Shown piece after piece: positions 15,405 to 23,582 of a stretch of 28,523 bases of DNA (position 1 is its first letter; every line of letters starts with the position of its first letter). The stretch is from positions 1 to 28,523 of the forward strand of contig JAZRUF010000076.1 of assembly GCA_045652405.1 (NCBI GenBank). The letters run 5' to 3'. The notes under the pieces are model-generated. The model saw nothing but the letters and a program-made list of their open reading frames with translations. It was not told where the DNA came from and did not search any database. The DNA is from JAZRUF01 sp045652405. GTDB taxonomy: Bacteria; Bacillota; Clostridia; Oscillospirales; JAAYXM01. Position numbers and translations under genes: made by a program.

Positions 15405-17039
15405 TTAATACATTCCCATGTCGCCGCCCATGCCGGGAGCAGCAGGAGCTGCAGCTACGGGCTCTTTCTTGTCGGTTACAAGGCTTTCGGTGGTGAGAAC
15501 CATGCTTGCGATGGATGCAGCGTTCTCAAGCGCACTTCTGGTAACCTTTGCCGGGTCAACAATGCCGGCTTTAATCATATCGGTATACTTATCGTTAAGA
15601 GCGTCGTATCCGTAACCGCTGCGGCGGCTGGATTTAACCTTCTCAAGAACTACAGAACCGTCAACACCTGCGTTTGCAGCAATCTGCTTAACCGGCTCTT
15701 CCAAAGCCTTAGCGATAATCTTAACACCGGTCTTCTCGTCGCCGTCAACCTTCGGGAGAAGTTTTTCAACAGCAGAAATGGTGTTTACAAAGATTGTGCC
15801 ACCACCGGATACGATACCTTCTTCAACTGCAGCGCGAGTTGCGTTGAGAGCGTCCTCGATGCGGAGCTTCTGCTCTTTCATTTCTACTTCGGTAGCTGCG
15901 CCGACTTTAATTACAGCAACACCGCCGGAGAGCTTTGCCAGGCGTTCCTGAAGCTTTTCTCTGTCAAAGTCAGAGGTGGTGATTTCAATCTGTGAGCGGA
16001 TCTGACCGATTCTTGCCTTAATTTCGGAAGTATCGCCTGCCCCATCAACGATAATGGTGTTTTCTTTCTGAATCTTAACCTGACGTGCATGACCGAGCTG
16101 GTCGATAGTGGTTTCCTTAAGGTCCATACCGAGCTCGTCAGAGATTACCTGGCCACCGGTCAGGATAGCAATATCCTTGAGCATTTCTTTGCGGCGGTCG
16201 CCAAAGCCCGGAGCCTTAACGCCTACGCATACGAAGGTGCCACGCAGCTTGTTGACAAGCAGGGTAGCCAGAGCTTCGCCTTCGATGTCTTCAGCGATGA
16301 TGACAAGCTTCTTGCCGTTCTGAACAATCTGCTCGAGGAGCGGAAGGATTTCCTGAATGTTGGAAATCTTCTTATCAGTGATGAGAATGTTAGCGTCGTC
16401 AATAACAGCTTCCATTTTCTCAGTATCAGTGCACATGTACGGAGAGATGTATCCGCGGTCAAACTGCATTCCTTCAACAGTTTCGAGATAAGTCTCAGCG
16501 GTTTTGGACTCTTCAACGGTGATAACGCCGTCAGCAGAAACCTTATCCATAGCATCAGCGATAAGCTGACCTACGGTTTCGCTGCCGGAAGAGATAGCAG
16601 CAACACGAGCAATGTCAGCAGAGCCGGCGACCGGCTGAGCTGAAGCTTTTACCGCCTCAATTGCAGCTTCGGTTGCTTTTGCAATACCCTTTCTCATAAT
16701 CATCGGGTTTGCACCTGCTGCTACGTTCTTCATGCCTTCGCGGATGATGGCCTGAGCGAGCAGGGTAGCGGTTGTGGTACCGTCACCTGCTACGTCGTTT
16801 GTCTTGGTAGCAACTTCTTTAACGAGCTGTGCGCCCATGTTTTCAAAAGCGTCATCAAGCTCAATGTCCTTTGCGATGGTAACACCGTCATTGGTTACGA
16901 GGGGAGCGCCGAATTTCTTATCGAGAACTACGTTGCGTCCCTTGGGGCCCATGGTTACCTTTACGGTATCGGCAAGGGCATTGATGCCGCGCTCAAGAGC
17001 TCTGCGAGCGTCTTCGCCAAATTTAATTTCTTTAGACAT
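15405..17039 (-). CDS. groEL: 60 kDa chaperonin GroEL
   Basis: An ATP-driven folding chamber subunit in the cytosol. The 544 residues are a normal length. Visible: N-terminal KEIKFGEDARRALERGINALADTV in segments, VTMGPKGRNVVLDKKFGAP near 28, NDGVTIAKDIELDD, the ATP-binding signature AGDGTTTATLLAQAI near 84, the group I chaperonin signature region AAVEEGIVSGGG near 402, and the C-terminal GGM-like tail ending GMGGDMGMY. The start follows GGAGG about ten bases upstream on the minus strand. It is the second gene of groES-groEL, with a 35-base gap, under the CIRCE-controlled promoter. The third base is usually C or G, typical of a highly expressed gene and visibly more biased than its neighbours. 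Confidence 0.99.
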   Translation of the reverse strand: MSKEIKFGEDARRALERGINALADTVKVTMGPKGRNVVLDKKFGAPLVTNDGVTIAKDIELDDAFENMGAQLVKEVATKTNDVAGDGTTTATLLAQAIIREGMKNVAAGANPMIMRKGIAKATEAAIEAVKASAQPVAGSADIARVAAISSGSETVGQLIADAMDKVSADGVITVEESKTAETYLETVEGMQFDRGYISPYMCTDTEKMEAVIDDANILITDKKISNIQEILPLLEQIVQNGKKLVIIAEDIEGEALATLLVNKLRGTFVCVGVKAPGFGDRRKEMLKDIAILTGGQVISDELGMDLKETTIDQLGHARQVKIQKENTIIVDGAGDTSEIKARIGQIRSQIEITTSDFDREKLQERLAKLSGGVAVIKVGAATEVEMKEQKLRIEDALNATRAAVEEGIVSGGGTIFVNTISAVEKLLPKVDGDEKTGVKIIAKALEEPVKQIAANAGVDGSVVLEKVKSSRRSGYGYDALNDKYTDMIKAGIVDPAKVTRSALENAASIASMVLTTESLVTDKKEPVAAAPAAPGMGGDMGMY

Positions 17040-17074
17040 AATCTATTCCTCCAAATACTTGTTTAAAAGAGATT

Positions 17075-17359
17075 TTATTCAACTACTGCGAGAATGTCAT
17101 TCTGACGTACGATGGTGAGTTCATCACCGTCAATTTTAACCTCGGTACCCGAGTACTTGCTAGTGATAACCTTATCTCCAACCTTAACGTGCATGGTAAC
17201 TTCCTTGCCGTCAACAACTCCGCCGGGGCCTACTGCGATAACTTCAGCGACCTGAGGCTTCTCTTTTGCTGCACCTGCAAGAATGATGCCACTCTTGGTG
17301 GTTTCTTCAGCTTCGACCATCTTGATAATTACACGGTCTGCTAAGGGTTTGAGTTTCAT
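17075..17359 (-). CDS. groES: 10 kDa co-chaperonin GroES
   Basis: The lid of the GroEL chamber. The 94 residues are the usual length. It opens KPLADRVIIKMVEAEETTKSG; the mobile loop that contacts GroEL is ETTKSGIILAGAAKEKPQ (about residues 19-36). VAEVIAVGPG follows, and it ends DILAVVE. The start is preceded by AAGGAGG. It is first in the operon, right after the CIRCE operator. Confidence 0.99.
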   Translation of the reverse strand: MKLKPLADRVIIKMVEAEETTKSGIILAGAAKEKPQVAEVIAVGPGGVVDGKEVTMHVKVGDKVITSKYSGTEVKIDGDELTIVRQNDILAVVE

Positions 17360-17399
17360 AATAATATCCTCCTTGAAAGATTATATACTGTAACGTGAT

Positions 17400-17426
17400 T
17401 TAGCACTCGAAAAGCGAGAGTGCTAA
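17400..17426 (-). promoter_or_regulatory. CIRCE operator (HrcA binding site) of groESL
   Basis: TTAGCACTC (17400-17408), a 9-base spacer and GAGTGCTAA (17418-17426): a perfect match to the CIRCE inverted repeat. It starts a few bases after the predicted transcription start of groESL, so HrcA should repress the operon and release it on heat shock. hrcA is not in the window. Confidence 0.98.
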
Positions 17427-17437
17427 TTTCAAATAAT

Positions 17438-17466
17438 ATAATAAGAGAAAATTGCCATTTCTGCAA
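17438..17466 (-). promoter_or_regulatory. Sigma-A promoter of groESL
   Basis: On the minus strand: TTGCAG (complement of 17461-17466), 17-base spacer, TATTAT (complement of 17438-17443). The predicted start near 17431 lies just before CIRCE. The remaining gap up to 17601 is AT-rich and I see nothing else in it. Confidence 0.7.
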
Positions 17467-17601
17467 GTTGTAAGTTTTTCAAAAAAAGATTAAAACAAGC
17501 AATAATCGGCGTTAGGCTGAAATATCCCGCTAGATGTACATTTTTCTTTCGTTTTCTTTAAAATACTTTGCTTTTTACATTTTTCATAAAAAGTTAATAA
17601 A

Positions 17602-18714
17602 TCAATTGTACATAAATAATTCGCACTTGATCATGCCGTTGTATAATTTACGACGTTTTGCGGCACGCTTTCCGTAGAAACGTTCAAATTCGGGCTCGGA
17701 GGTTATTACGTAACTTTTCCATTGCGGATAGTTGCGCATGACTTTTCCAAAACCGCGGTAAAGCTCCTGTGCGGCTTGTTGGTCGAGCAGACGTTCGCCG
17801 TAAGGCGGATTGGTAAGTATAATTCCGCTTTCTGCAGGGGGAGTGAAAGTGCATGCATTTGCTTTTTCAAAATTAATATATTGTGCTACCCCCGCCTTGA
17901 GTGCATTTGAACGAGCTATATCCAAAACTGAAGAGTCGGTGTCACCGCCACGAAGAGAGAAAGGACGGTCAAACATTTTTTCCTTTGCTTCGGTACGAAG
18001 TTCTTTCCATGCCTGAGGTGGTAGCAGGTTCCATTTTTCTGCAGCGAAATGGCGGTAAAGTCCCGGGGCGCGGTTTTGGGCAATCATTGCCGCTTCTATC
18101 AATATAGTACCGGAACCACAGAAGGGATCACAAAACACTTCTCTACCGCGATAATGGGTTAGTTCGACCATGGCGGCGGCTAATGTTTCTCTTAACGGCG
18201 CACCGCCTGAGACCGCGCGGTATCCGCGCTTATGGAGACCTGCGCCGCTTGTGTCAAGATAAAGCGTTGCAATGTCTTTCATAATTGAAAACTGAATCTG
18301 ATATTTACTGCCGGTTTCTTCGAACCAAGATAAATGGTAATGGCGTTTTAATCTTTCTACTACGGCTTTCTTTATAATACTTTGGCAGTCGGGAACCGAG
18401 TGCAACTGAGAATGCAGAGCGTGGCCTTTTACCGGGAATTCGCCATCTTTCGTGATAAAGCTCTCCCATGCGTGTTCAAGGACGTTATCCAAAAGCTCTG
18501 TAAAGCTGCGCGCAGGGAATTCGCCAAGCTTTATCAATACTCGCTCTCCGGAGCGCACCCATAGATTTGCGCGCGCCATATCTCTTATGTTGCCCGAAAA
18601 CTGAACACGGCCATTTTCAACCGATATATTATTCATATTCAGGCGCTTTAATTGATTACCTACAACTGATTCAACGCCGAAAAGGCAAGGAATTGTATAA
18701 TTTAGTTGCTCCAT
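17602..18714 (-). CDS. Class I SAM-dependent RNA methyltransferase with THUMP domain (YpsC/RlmL-N-like)
   Basis: A probable 23S rRNA guanine-N2 methyltransferase, of the family long annotated as putative N6-adenine-specific DNA methylase. The 370 residues are normal for the single-domain Firmicute form (E. coli RlmKL is longer, with a second domain). The N-terminal ferredoxin-like region (YTIPCLFGVESVVGNQLKRL) and the THUMP domain reach about residue 155. The linker motif HKRGYR lies near 161, and the Rossmann-fold MTase has SAM motif VFCDPFCGSGTILIEAA near 193 and catalytic NPPYGERL at 302-309. The start follows AAAGGAG on the minus strand. A terminator separates it from the PBP gene upstream. 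The exact target nucleotide cannot be told from sequence. Confidence 0.9.
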   Translation of the reverse strand: MEQLNYTIPCLFGVESVVGNQLKRLNMNNISVENGRVQFSGNIRDMARANLWVRSGERVLIKLGEFPARSFTELLDNVLEHAWESFITKDGEFPVKGHALHSQLHSVPDCQSIIKKAVVERLKRHYHLSWFEETGSKYQIQFSIMKDIATLYLDTSGAGLHKRGYRAVSGGAPLRETLAAAMVELTHYRGREVFCDPFCGSGTILIEAAMIAQNRAPGLYRHFAAEKWNLLPPQAWKELRTEAKEKMFDRPFSLRGGDTDSSVLDIARSNALKAGVAQYINFEKANACTFTPPAESGIILTNPPYGERLLDQQAAQELYRGFGKVMRNYPQWKSYVITSEPEFERFYGKRAAKRRKLYNGMIKCELFMYN

Positions 18715-18744
18715 TTTAAGTGTTTTCTCCTTTGGTGTATCTTC

Positions 18745-18787
18745 AAAACATCAGCCGCCGTTTAGCGTTTTGTAAACAGCGGCTGAT
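18745..18787 (-). terminator. Terminator of the PBP gene
   Basis: ATCAGCCGC (18750-18758) pairs with GCGGCTGAT (18779-18787), with an additional inner pairing TTTA/TAAA. On the minus strand it is followed by GTTTTG. It lies between the PBP stop and the methyltransferase start. Confidence 0.75.
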
Positions 18788-18814
18788 TGATGCCGATGAA
18801 TGAGCAATCGTGGG

Positions 18815-21397
18815 TTATTCTCCGATATGAGAAGTGTTAGCGTTATTGGAATTAGAAGCATCAGATGAAGAATTTGAATTATTGTTATTCTGTGAAGTGT
18901 TACCGTTATCAGAGTCTGAATTGGTTGCGCTTTCATCGGAAGTGACGTTGTCGGATGTTTCGTCTTCGTAAATAAAGTCTGAGTTTTCACTGTTTGAATC
19001 CGAAGAGCTGTCCCAATCATCGTCTGAATTTTCAGAGTCTTCATCCGGTTTAGGTTGGGGAGCGGTCAGATGTGCAGAACACAAGCTGTTGTAAGGAGGT
19101 GATCCGGCAGCGGTATAGTAGTGACCTTCAGCGGGAGCTGCGAGTGTTCCATCTTCGTTATAACTTCGTATTGTATACTGTTCGTCTCCTAAAGTTATTC
19201 CTGAGATAGGGAAGGTGCGCTGCAAATCTAATAGCCCCACAGTTTTTAAGTTCGATTCCGGACAGAACCGGGTTGCAAGCTGATTTGTTGTACTGTCAAC
19301 CTGAACCTCTTTATGGACATCGCAGCGTTTTTTCGGCACATCATCCTTGTGGAAGTATCCGGATATGACACGTGAGCCACGCGGGTCAAGCGAACAAGCT
19401 TCGGTTGGTAAAAGGCCACTGCAGGAGCAGACATTTACATATTTAAAATCATCTGCTTCAAAAAAGTTCTTGTTTTCAAGTCCTGAGTGAATTTCGTTCA
19501 TGACCTTTTTCCAAACTGTAAGCGCGGGAGAGAGTGATTTGGAGATTTGTTTTGGTTTATCGTAGCCAAACCAAACCGCGCCGCAGTAATACGGTGTATA
19601 GCCCACAAACCAACGGTCCTTGTCATCATCTGTAGTACCGGTTTTAGCCGCTGCGGGCATACCGCCGTTTAATTTTGCGTATACGCCGGTGCCTTGGGTG
19701 ACAACTTTCTGGAGCATATAATTCATATATGCAGCAGTTTTTTCGGACATTGCATCAATCACGGTTGAATTGTTTTCCAAAAGAACCTTGTTTTGATTAT
19801 CCAATACTTTAGTATATGTTCGCGGTGTTGTATAGTTTCCTCTGTTTGGGAAGGTGGAATAGGCAGCTGCCATTTCGAGCACGGATACACCTTTGGTGAG
19901 TGCGCCGAGTGACAGAGGTGCCAAATTTATATCTTTCTCGCGGTTTAAGCTTGTGAAACCTAAATTTGCAGTCATGAAGTTGAAAGAACGCTCGGGAGTA
20001 AGGTCTACAAGTGTACGCATCGCAACCGTGTTGAGTGAGTCCTCAAGACCACTTAATATCGTCATGCGACCGGCATAAGTGCGTGATTCGTTTTTGGGAT
20101 AAGAGGAGTTATTTAAAACTTTTATAGGTGCATCGTCAACCGGGCTTTGCGGATTAATAAGACCGTATTCAATTGCCGGTGCATAGACGGCAAGCGGTTT
20201 AATTGATGAACCGGGCTGGCGATAGCTGTTTGTAGCACGGTTTAATCCCCGGTTTAAAGTTTTCTCGCCGCGACCGCCTACAATTCCGAGGACATTTCCG
20301 CTATACGGATCCATAACAACCATTGCACATTCGGGTTGTACTGAGCCTTTATAGGTGGGGAAGTTACTTGCGTTTTTAAATACGTTATCCATAGCGCTCT
20401 GGATTTTTGGATCAATAGTTGCGTAGATTTTCAGTCCGCCTGAGTAAATCATCTTTTCGGCTACTTGGTAGGAATAGCCTTTCTCTTCCATAAGGTCAGA
20501 TATTACATCCTCTATGACCTGGTCAACAAAATACGATTGCTTGCTTGTTATTTGCTCGGCTCTCTTTTCACGGGTAAATACCAGCTCTTGACCTATGGCT
20601 TCGTCATATTCTTCCTTGGTTATCTTTTTAAGCTCAAGCATTTTGTTGAGTATATTTACTTGGCGCTTTTTGTTGTTATCCGGATTTATAAATGGGTCAT
20701 AGTATGTCGGAAGATTGGTGATACCTATAATAGAGGCACATTCAGCCAATGTAAGTTCCGAAACGTCCTTGTTAAAGTATACTTCTGCAGCGGTGCGCAC
20801 ACCGTAACAGCCTTGACCTAAGTATATAGTGTTGAGGTAAAGCTCAATAATATCGTCTTTGGTATGATGTCTCTCAATATATCGTGCACGCATTATTTCC
20901 TGAAGCTTGCGCTGCACGGTTGCTTGTTTATCACCGGTCAGGTTTTTTACAAGCTGCTGGGTTATAGTTGAACCGCCAAAATCGCTTCTCATTTTAAAGA
21001 ATAGATTTACTGCAGCACCTGCAGTGCGGTACCAGTCAACACCCTTGTGATATTCAAAACGCTCATCTTCGATGGATATAGCCGCGTTCATCAAGTGCTT
21101 TGGCATTTCATTTAAGTCCGCCCAAGTACGGTTTTGAGTTGCAAAGAGCTGCTCAAGTTGGTGTTCGTTGCCGTCTGCATCTGTATAATAAACTACGGAT
21201 GTGTAATTTAAATTCATAGTTTCGGCACCGATGTCAAGCTTGGAGTCGATGCTGGTTGTCATATACAATGCAAAAACACTGCCGCATATAAACATAGTAC
21301 AAAGGGCAATCAATCCGACTGTTATGAGAAATAAGCGTATGGATTGATAGCGACGTGATTTGCGTTTTTTTCTTCTTGTTGAATGTCCGTTATTCAA
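18815..21397 (-). CDS. Class A penicillin-binding protein (transglycosylase/transpeptidase, PBP1A type)
   Basis: A bifunctional cell-wall synthase. I start at TTG (21397, MNNGHSTRRKKRK), nine bases after GGAGGT; the upstream in-frame ATG at 21430 has no ribosome binding site. This gives 860 residues: a basic cytoplasmic tail, one membrane anchor (~20-46), GT51 transglycosylase with EDERFEYHKGVDW (Glu110 expected catalytic), GGSTITQQLVKNL and RKLQEIMRA, then the transpeptidase with SSIK at 397-400 (active Ser397), SLN at 454-456, and KTG at 585-587. After it come a Cys-containing segment (CSCSGLLPTEAC, KRCDVHKE) and a tail of about 80 residues that is almost all Ser, Asn, Asp and Glu, probably an extracellular disordered linker. 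It is divergent from the small BofC-like gene. Confidence 0.96.
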   Translation of the reverse strand: MNNGHSTRRKKRKSRRYQSIRLFLITVGLIALCTMFICGSVFALYMTTSIDSKLDIGAETMNLNYTSVVYYTDADGNEHQLEQLFATQNRTWADLNEMPKHLMNAAISIEDERFEYHKGVDWYRTAGAAVNLFFKMRSDFGGSTITQQLVKNLTGDKQATVQRKLQEIMRARYIERHHTKDDIIELYLNTIYLGQGCYGVRTAAEVYFNKDVSELTLAECASIIGITNLPTYYDPFINPDNNKKRQVNILNKMLELKKITKEEYDEAIGQELVFTREKRAEQITSKQSYFVDQVIEDVISDLMEEKGYSYQVAEKMIYSGGLKIYATIDPKIQSAMDNVFKNASNFPTYKGSVQPECAMVVMDPYSGNVLGIVGGRGEKTLNRGLNRATNSYRQPGSSIKPLAVYAPAIEYGLINPQSPVDDAPIKVLNNSSYPKNESRTYAGRMTILSGLEDSLNTVAMRTLVDLTPERSFNFMTANLGFTSLNREKDINLAPLSLGALTKGVSVLEMAAAYSTFPNRGNYTTPRTYTKVLDNQNKVLLENNSTVIDAMSEKTAAYMNYMLQKVVTQGTGVYAKLNGGMPAAAKTGTTDDDKDRWFVGYTPYYCGAVWFGYDKPKQISKSLSPALTVWKKVMNEIHSGLENKNFFEADDFKYVNVCSCSGLLPTEACSLDPRGSRVISGYFHKDDVPKKRCDVHKEVQVDSTTNQLATRFCPESNLKTVGLLDLQRTFPISGITLGDEQYTIRSYNEDGTLAAPAEGHYYTAAGSPPYNSLCSAHLTAPQPKPDEDSENSDDDWDSSSDSNSENSDFIYEDETSDNVTSDESATNSDSDNGNTSQNNNNSNSSSDASNSNNANTSHIGE

Positions 21398-21497
21398 AAT
21401 AACAACACCTCCGAATGAAAAGAAATCCATGCTTTCAGAGCATTTGTTTCAGAAAATAATTCCGTACAAAATTAGTATGCAAATTTTCTCAAGTAAC

Positions 21498-21506
21498 AGT
21501 ATACCA
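21498..21506 (-). promoter_or_regulatory. Extended -10 promoter of the PBP gene
   Basis: On the minus strand TGGTATACT (complement of 21498-21506) is an extended -10 (TGn plus TATACT). No good -35 is seen 17 bases upstream. It is about 100 bases before the TTG start. It overlaps no other signal. Confidence 0.45.
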
Positions 21507-21615
21507 TAAATTTGATTATAAAGCTACCTAAAAAATAAAAGCCGTGTGAGTATAAAAGTAATTTCTTTGGGAAAATATATAATACAAAAGAGGAAAAAGC
21601 AGGTGGTTGGTTAAT

Positions 21616-21984
21616 ATGGATAATAGACGTGCAATAATTTCTGCATGCTGTTTGTTTAGCATGTTTGCGGTTCTGATAAGCGGAATAACATCTTTAAGAG
21701 ATAATGCTGAGAAAGAAAAGGAAAACAAGGTTTATATAGTAAACAGCAGTACGGAGAATATCCCAAAAGCAGAGGAAAACGTAGGAGAAGAAAACGGATA
21801 TTTGGTTAAAAGCCGGGATGGAAAGCTTGCCGTTTTTAATCCTGTAAATATGAAAGATCCTGTAAAAACGACTGAAATATATGTAGATTCACTCAGAAGG
21901 TATGACCAGGACTTGTTAGAGCAGGGAATAACCGTCTACGGTGAAGAGGCATTGAGTATGATTTTAGAGGATTTCGGAAGTTGA
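21616..21984 (+). CDS. Small membrane-anchored protein with BofC C-terminal-like domain
   Basis: 122 residues from ATG 21616, nine bases after AGGTGG; a TTG at 21607 is an alternative start. An N-terminal hydrophobic segment (about residues 7-24) is followed by a charged linker and a compact domain: GYLVKSRDGKLAVFNP, then TTEIYVDSLRRYDQDLLEQGI, then EEALSMILEDFGS at the end. The pattern (G-Y-hydrophobic-V-K-x-x-x-G-x-hydrophobic-A-V-F; T-x-I-x-V-x-x-L-x-x-x-D; L-x-x-G-I; E-x-x-L-x-x-x-LED-x-x-S) is that of the small clostridial BofC-C-terminal-domain proteins. In B. subtilis BofC is a forespore protein that restrains SpoIVB signalling, but the role of these short homologues is not established. 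Upstream, GTATA (21550-21554) and GGGAAAATAT (21569-21578) only loosely resemble a forespore promoter; TATAAT lies at 21578-21583. Confidence 0.8.
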   Translation: MDNRRAIISACCLFSMFAVLISGITSLRDNAEKEKENKVYIVNSSTENIPKAEENVGEENGYLVKSRDGKLAVFNPVNMKDPVKTTEIYVDSLRRYDQDLLEQGITVYGEEALSMILEDFGS

Positions 21985-22022
21985 AAAAAAGCTGTTGCAG
22001 TAAAAACTGCAACAGCTTTTTA
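21985..22022. terminator. Two-way terminator between BofC-like gene and ABC operon
   Basis: GCTGTTGCAGT (21991-22001) pairs with ACTGCAACAGC (22006-22016) around a 4-base loop, flanked by an A-run (21985-21990) and a T-run (22017-22021). It starts at the stop of the BofC-like gene and ends about 15 bases from the stop of the convergent substrate-binding protein gene. Confidence 0.92.
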
Positions 22023-22035
22023 TATCTTATGTAAA

Positions 22036-22815
22036 TTATTCGCCTAAACGAGCATCAATTTCTTCTGCAAAGCGGTCAATATCTCCATTTTCCTTGAGGC
22101 GGATAATGGTTTCATTGATCTTCTCAAGAAGTTCAGTGTTGCCCTTCTTAACGCCGACAGCGTATTCCTCGGTCTCAAAAGCAGCTTCGTCATTGATACC
22201 CTTGATTCCGCCAAACTTCTCAATGAAGCGGTTAGCAGTGGGGGAGTCAATAACTACAGCGTCAAGGTTGCCGGCTTTGAGGTCCATAACAGCGTCAACA
22301 CCCTTGGTGTAACGGTGGAGGTCGGATTCAAAGCCCATGTCAACGAGTGCGCTGTCACCGGTGTAACCGGTAACTACGCCGATTTTCTTGCCACGGAGAG
22401 ATTCAACGTCTACAACGTCGGTATTGTCCTCGGGGACAAGGATTGTCTGAACAGCAACCCAGTACGGCTCACTAAAGTCAGCGTTTTCCAAACGGTCGGG
22501 TTTAACCGTCATACCCGCAAGAGCCATATCTGCCTTACCGGTAGCAACTGCTGCAAGGATAGACTCAAACTTCATGTTCTCAATCTTGAGCTCACAGCCG
22601 AGGTCCTTTGCAATTTCTGCGCCGATGAGAATGTCGATGCCGTCAAACTGGTCGACAACACCTGTGCCCTGGTCTGAAACGAACTCAAAGGGCGGGAATT
22701 CTGCGTTGGTTGCGAGGGTGATAACTTTCTTCTCGTCTGTTGAGGCTCCGCAAGCTGCCAGAACAAACAGTGTGGCGCAAGCCAGTGCGCCGGCGATAAT
22801 GCGTTTGATTTTCAT
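22036..22815 (-). CDS. Polar amino acid ABC transporter substrate-binding lipoprotein
   Basis: An extracellular solute receptor, SBP_bac_3 family. The 259 residues begin with a lipoprotein signal peptide ending LAAC, with lipidated Cys22. The mature part has the family opening VITLATNAEFPPFEF, then GIDILIGAEIAKDLG, AAVATGKADMALAGMTV, LRGKKIGVVTGYTGD and LKAGNLDAVVIDSPTA. It is the last gene of a three-gene operon (permease, ATPase, receptor), 21 bases after the ATPase gene, with ribosome binding site GGAGG. The substrate is probably a polar amino acid or cystine/glutamine-type compound; sequence alone does not decide. Confidence 0.93.
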   Translation of the reverse strand: MKIKRIIAGALACATLFVLAACGASTDEKKVITLATNAEFPPFEFVSDQGTGVVDQFDGIDILIGAEIAKDLGCELKIENMKFESILAAVATGKADMALAGMTVKPDRLENADFSEPYWVAVQTILVPEDNTDVVDVESLRGKKIGVVTGYTGDSALVDMGFESDLHRYTKGVDAVMDLKAGNLDAVVIDSPTANRFIEKFGGIKGINDEAAFETEEYAVGVKKGNTELLEKINETIIRLKENGDIDRFAEEIDARLGE

Positions 22816-22836
22816 GGGTTTTACCTCCTGAAAAAA

Positions 22837-23568
22837 TTATAATGTTTTAGAAACGCGCTTTAAGAAAGTGCGTGTTCTTTCGTGTTGGGGATTTGCAAAG
22901 AATTCGTTGGGGTGACCCTGCTCAAGGATTATGCCTTGGTCCATGAAAAGGACGCGGGAAGCGACTTCACGTGCAAATGCCATTTCGTGGGTTACAACCA
23001 CCATCGTCATTCCGCCGTCTGCCAAGTCCTTCATTACTTCTAAAACTTCACCGACCATTTCAGGGTCAAGTGCGCTTGTGGGCTCATCAAAGAGCATTAT
23101 ATCCGGAGACATTGCCATCGCACGCACGATTGCAATGCGCTGCTTCTGACCGCCAGAGAGCTGATTTGGAAATGCATCTGCCTTATCGGATAAGTTTACT
23201 TTTTTTAGAAGTTCCAAAGCTTTTTCGTTGGCTTCTTCCTGAGAGCATTTTTTTGTTTTCACCGGAGCCAGGGTAATGTTTTCCATAACCGATAGGTGAG
23301 GGAAAAGATTAAACTGCTGAAATACCATGCCCATTTTCTGACGTATTTTATCAACATCTGCTTTGGGGTCCGTGATATTTTCACCTTCGACAAGAATTGT
23401 TCCGGAAGTGGGCTGCTCAAGTAAATTTAGACAGCGCAGGAAGGTACTTTTTCCTGAACCTGAAGGACCGATTACGACTACTTTTTCTCCCGGATAAATG
23501 TGCTCATCTATCCCTCTGAGAACCTGAAGGTCACCAAAGGATTTGCAAAGACCTGTTACTTCTATCAT
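22837..23568 (-). CDS. Polar amino acid ABC transporter ATPase (GlnQ/HisP family)
   Basis: The motor of the importer at the inner face of the membrane. It has 243 residues. Walker A GPSGSGKST at 34-42, Q-loop MVFQQFNLFPH near 81, ABC signature LSGGQKQR at 137-144, Walker B MLFDEPTSALDPE from 158, and the switch VVTHEMAFA near 194. The QFNLFPH and THEM(A) motifs are typical of the polar amino acid (PAAT) group. Its AGGAGG ribosome binding site touches the stop codon of the permease gene (14-base gap), so the two are likely translationally coupled. Confidence 0.97.
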   Translation of the reverse strand: MIEVTGLCKSFGDLQVLRGIDEHIYPGEKVVVIGPSGSGKSTFLRCLNLLEQPTSGTILVEGENITDPKADVDKIRQKMGMVFQQFNLFPHLSVMENITLAPVKTKKCSQEEANEKALELLKKVNLSDKADAFPNQLSGGQKQRIAIVRAMAMSPDIMLFDEPTSALDPEMVGEVLEVMKDLADGGMTMVVVTHEMAFAREVASRVLFMDQGIILEQGHPNEFFANPQHERTRTFLKRVSKTL

Positions 23569-23582
23569 TTGTTTTGCCTCCT

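Noticed and set aside
15345..16643. Two plus-strand open frames (216 and 184 codons) opposite groEL
   Set aside because: Shadows caused by the strong codon bias of groEL; the translations look like low-complexity antisense products.
17467..17601. AT-rich gap between the groESL promoter and the RNA methyltransferase stop
   Set aside because: Checked for a small gene, a hairpin terminator and RNA motifs; nothing convincing was seen.
18835..19060. Repetitive-looking DNA at the 3' end of the PBP gene as a possible repeat array
   Set aside because: It is the coding of a Ser/Asn/Asp-rich tail with irregular codons; no regular unit length or conserved repeat, so neither CRISPR nor tandem array.
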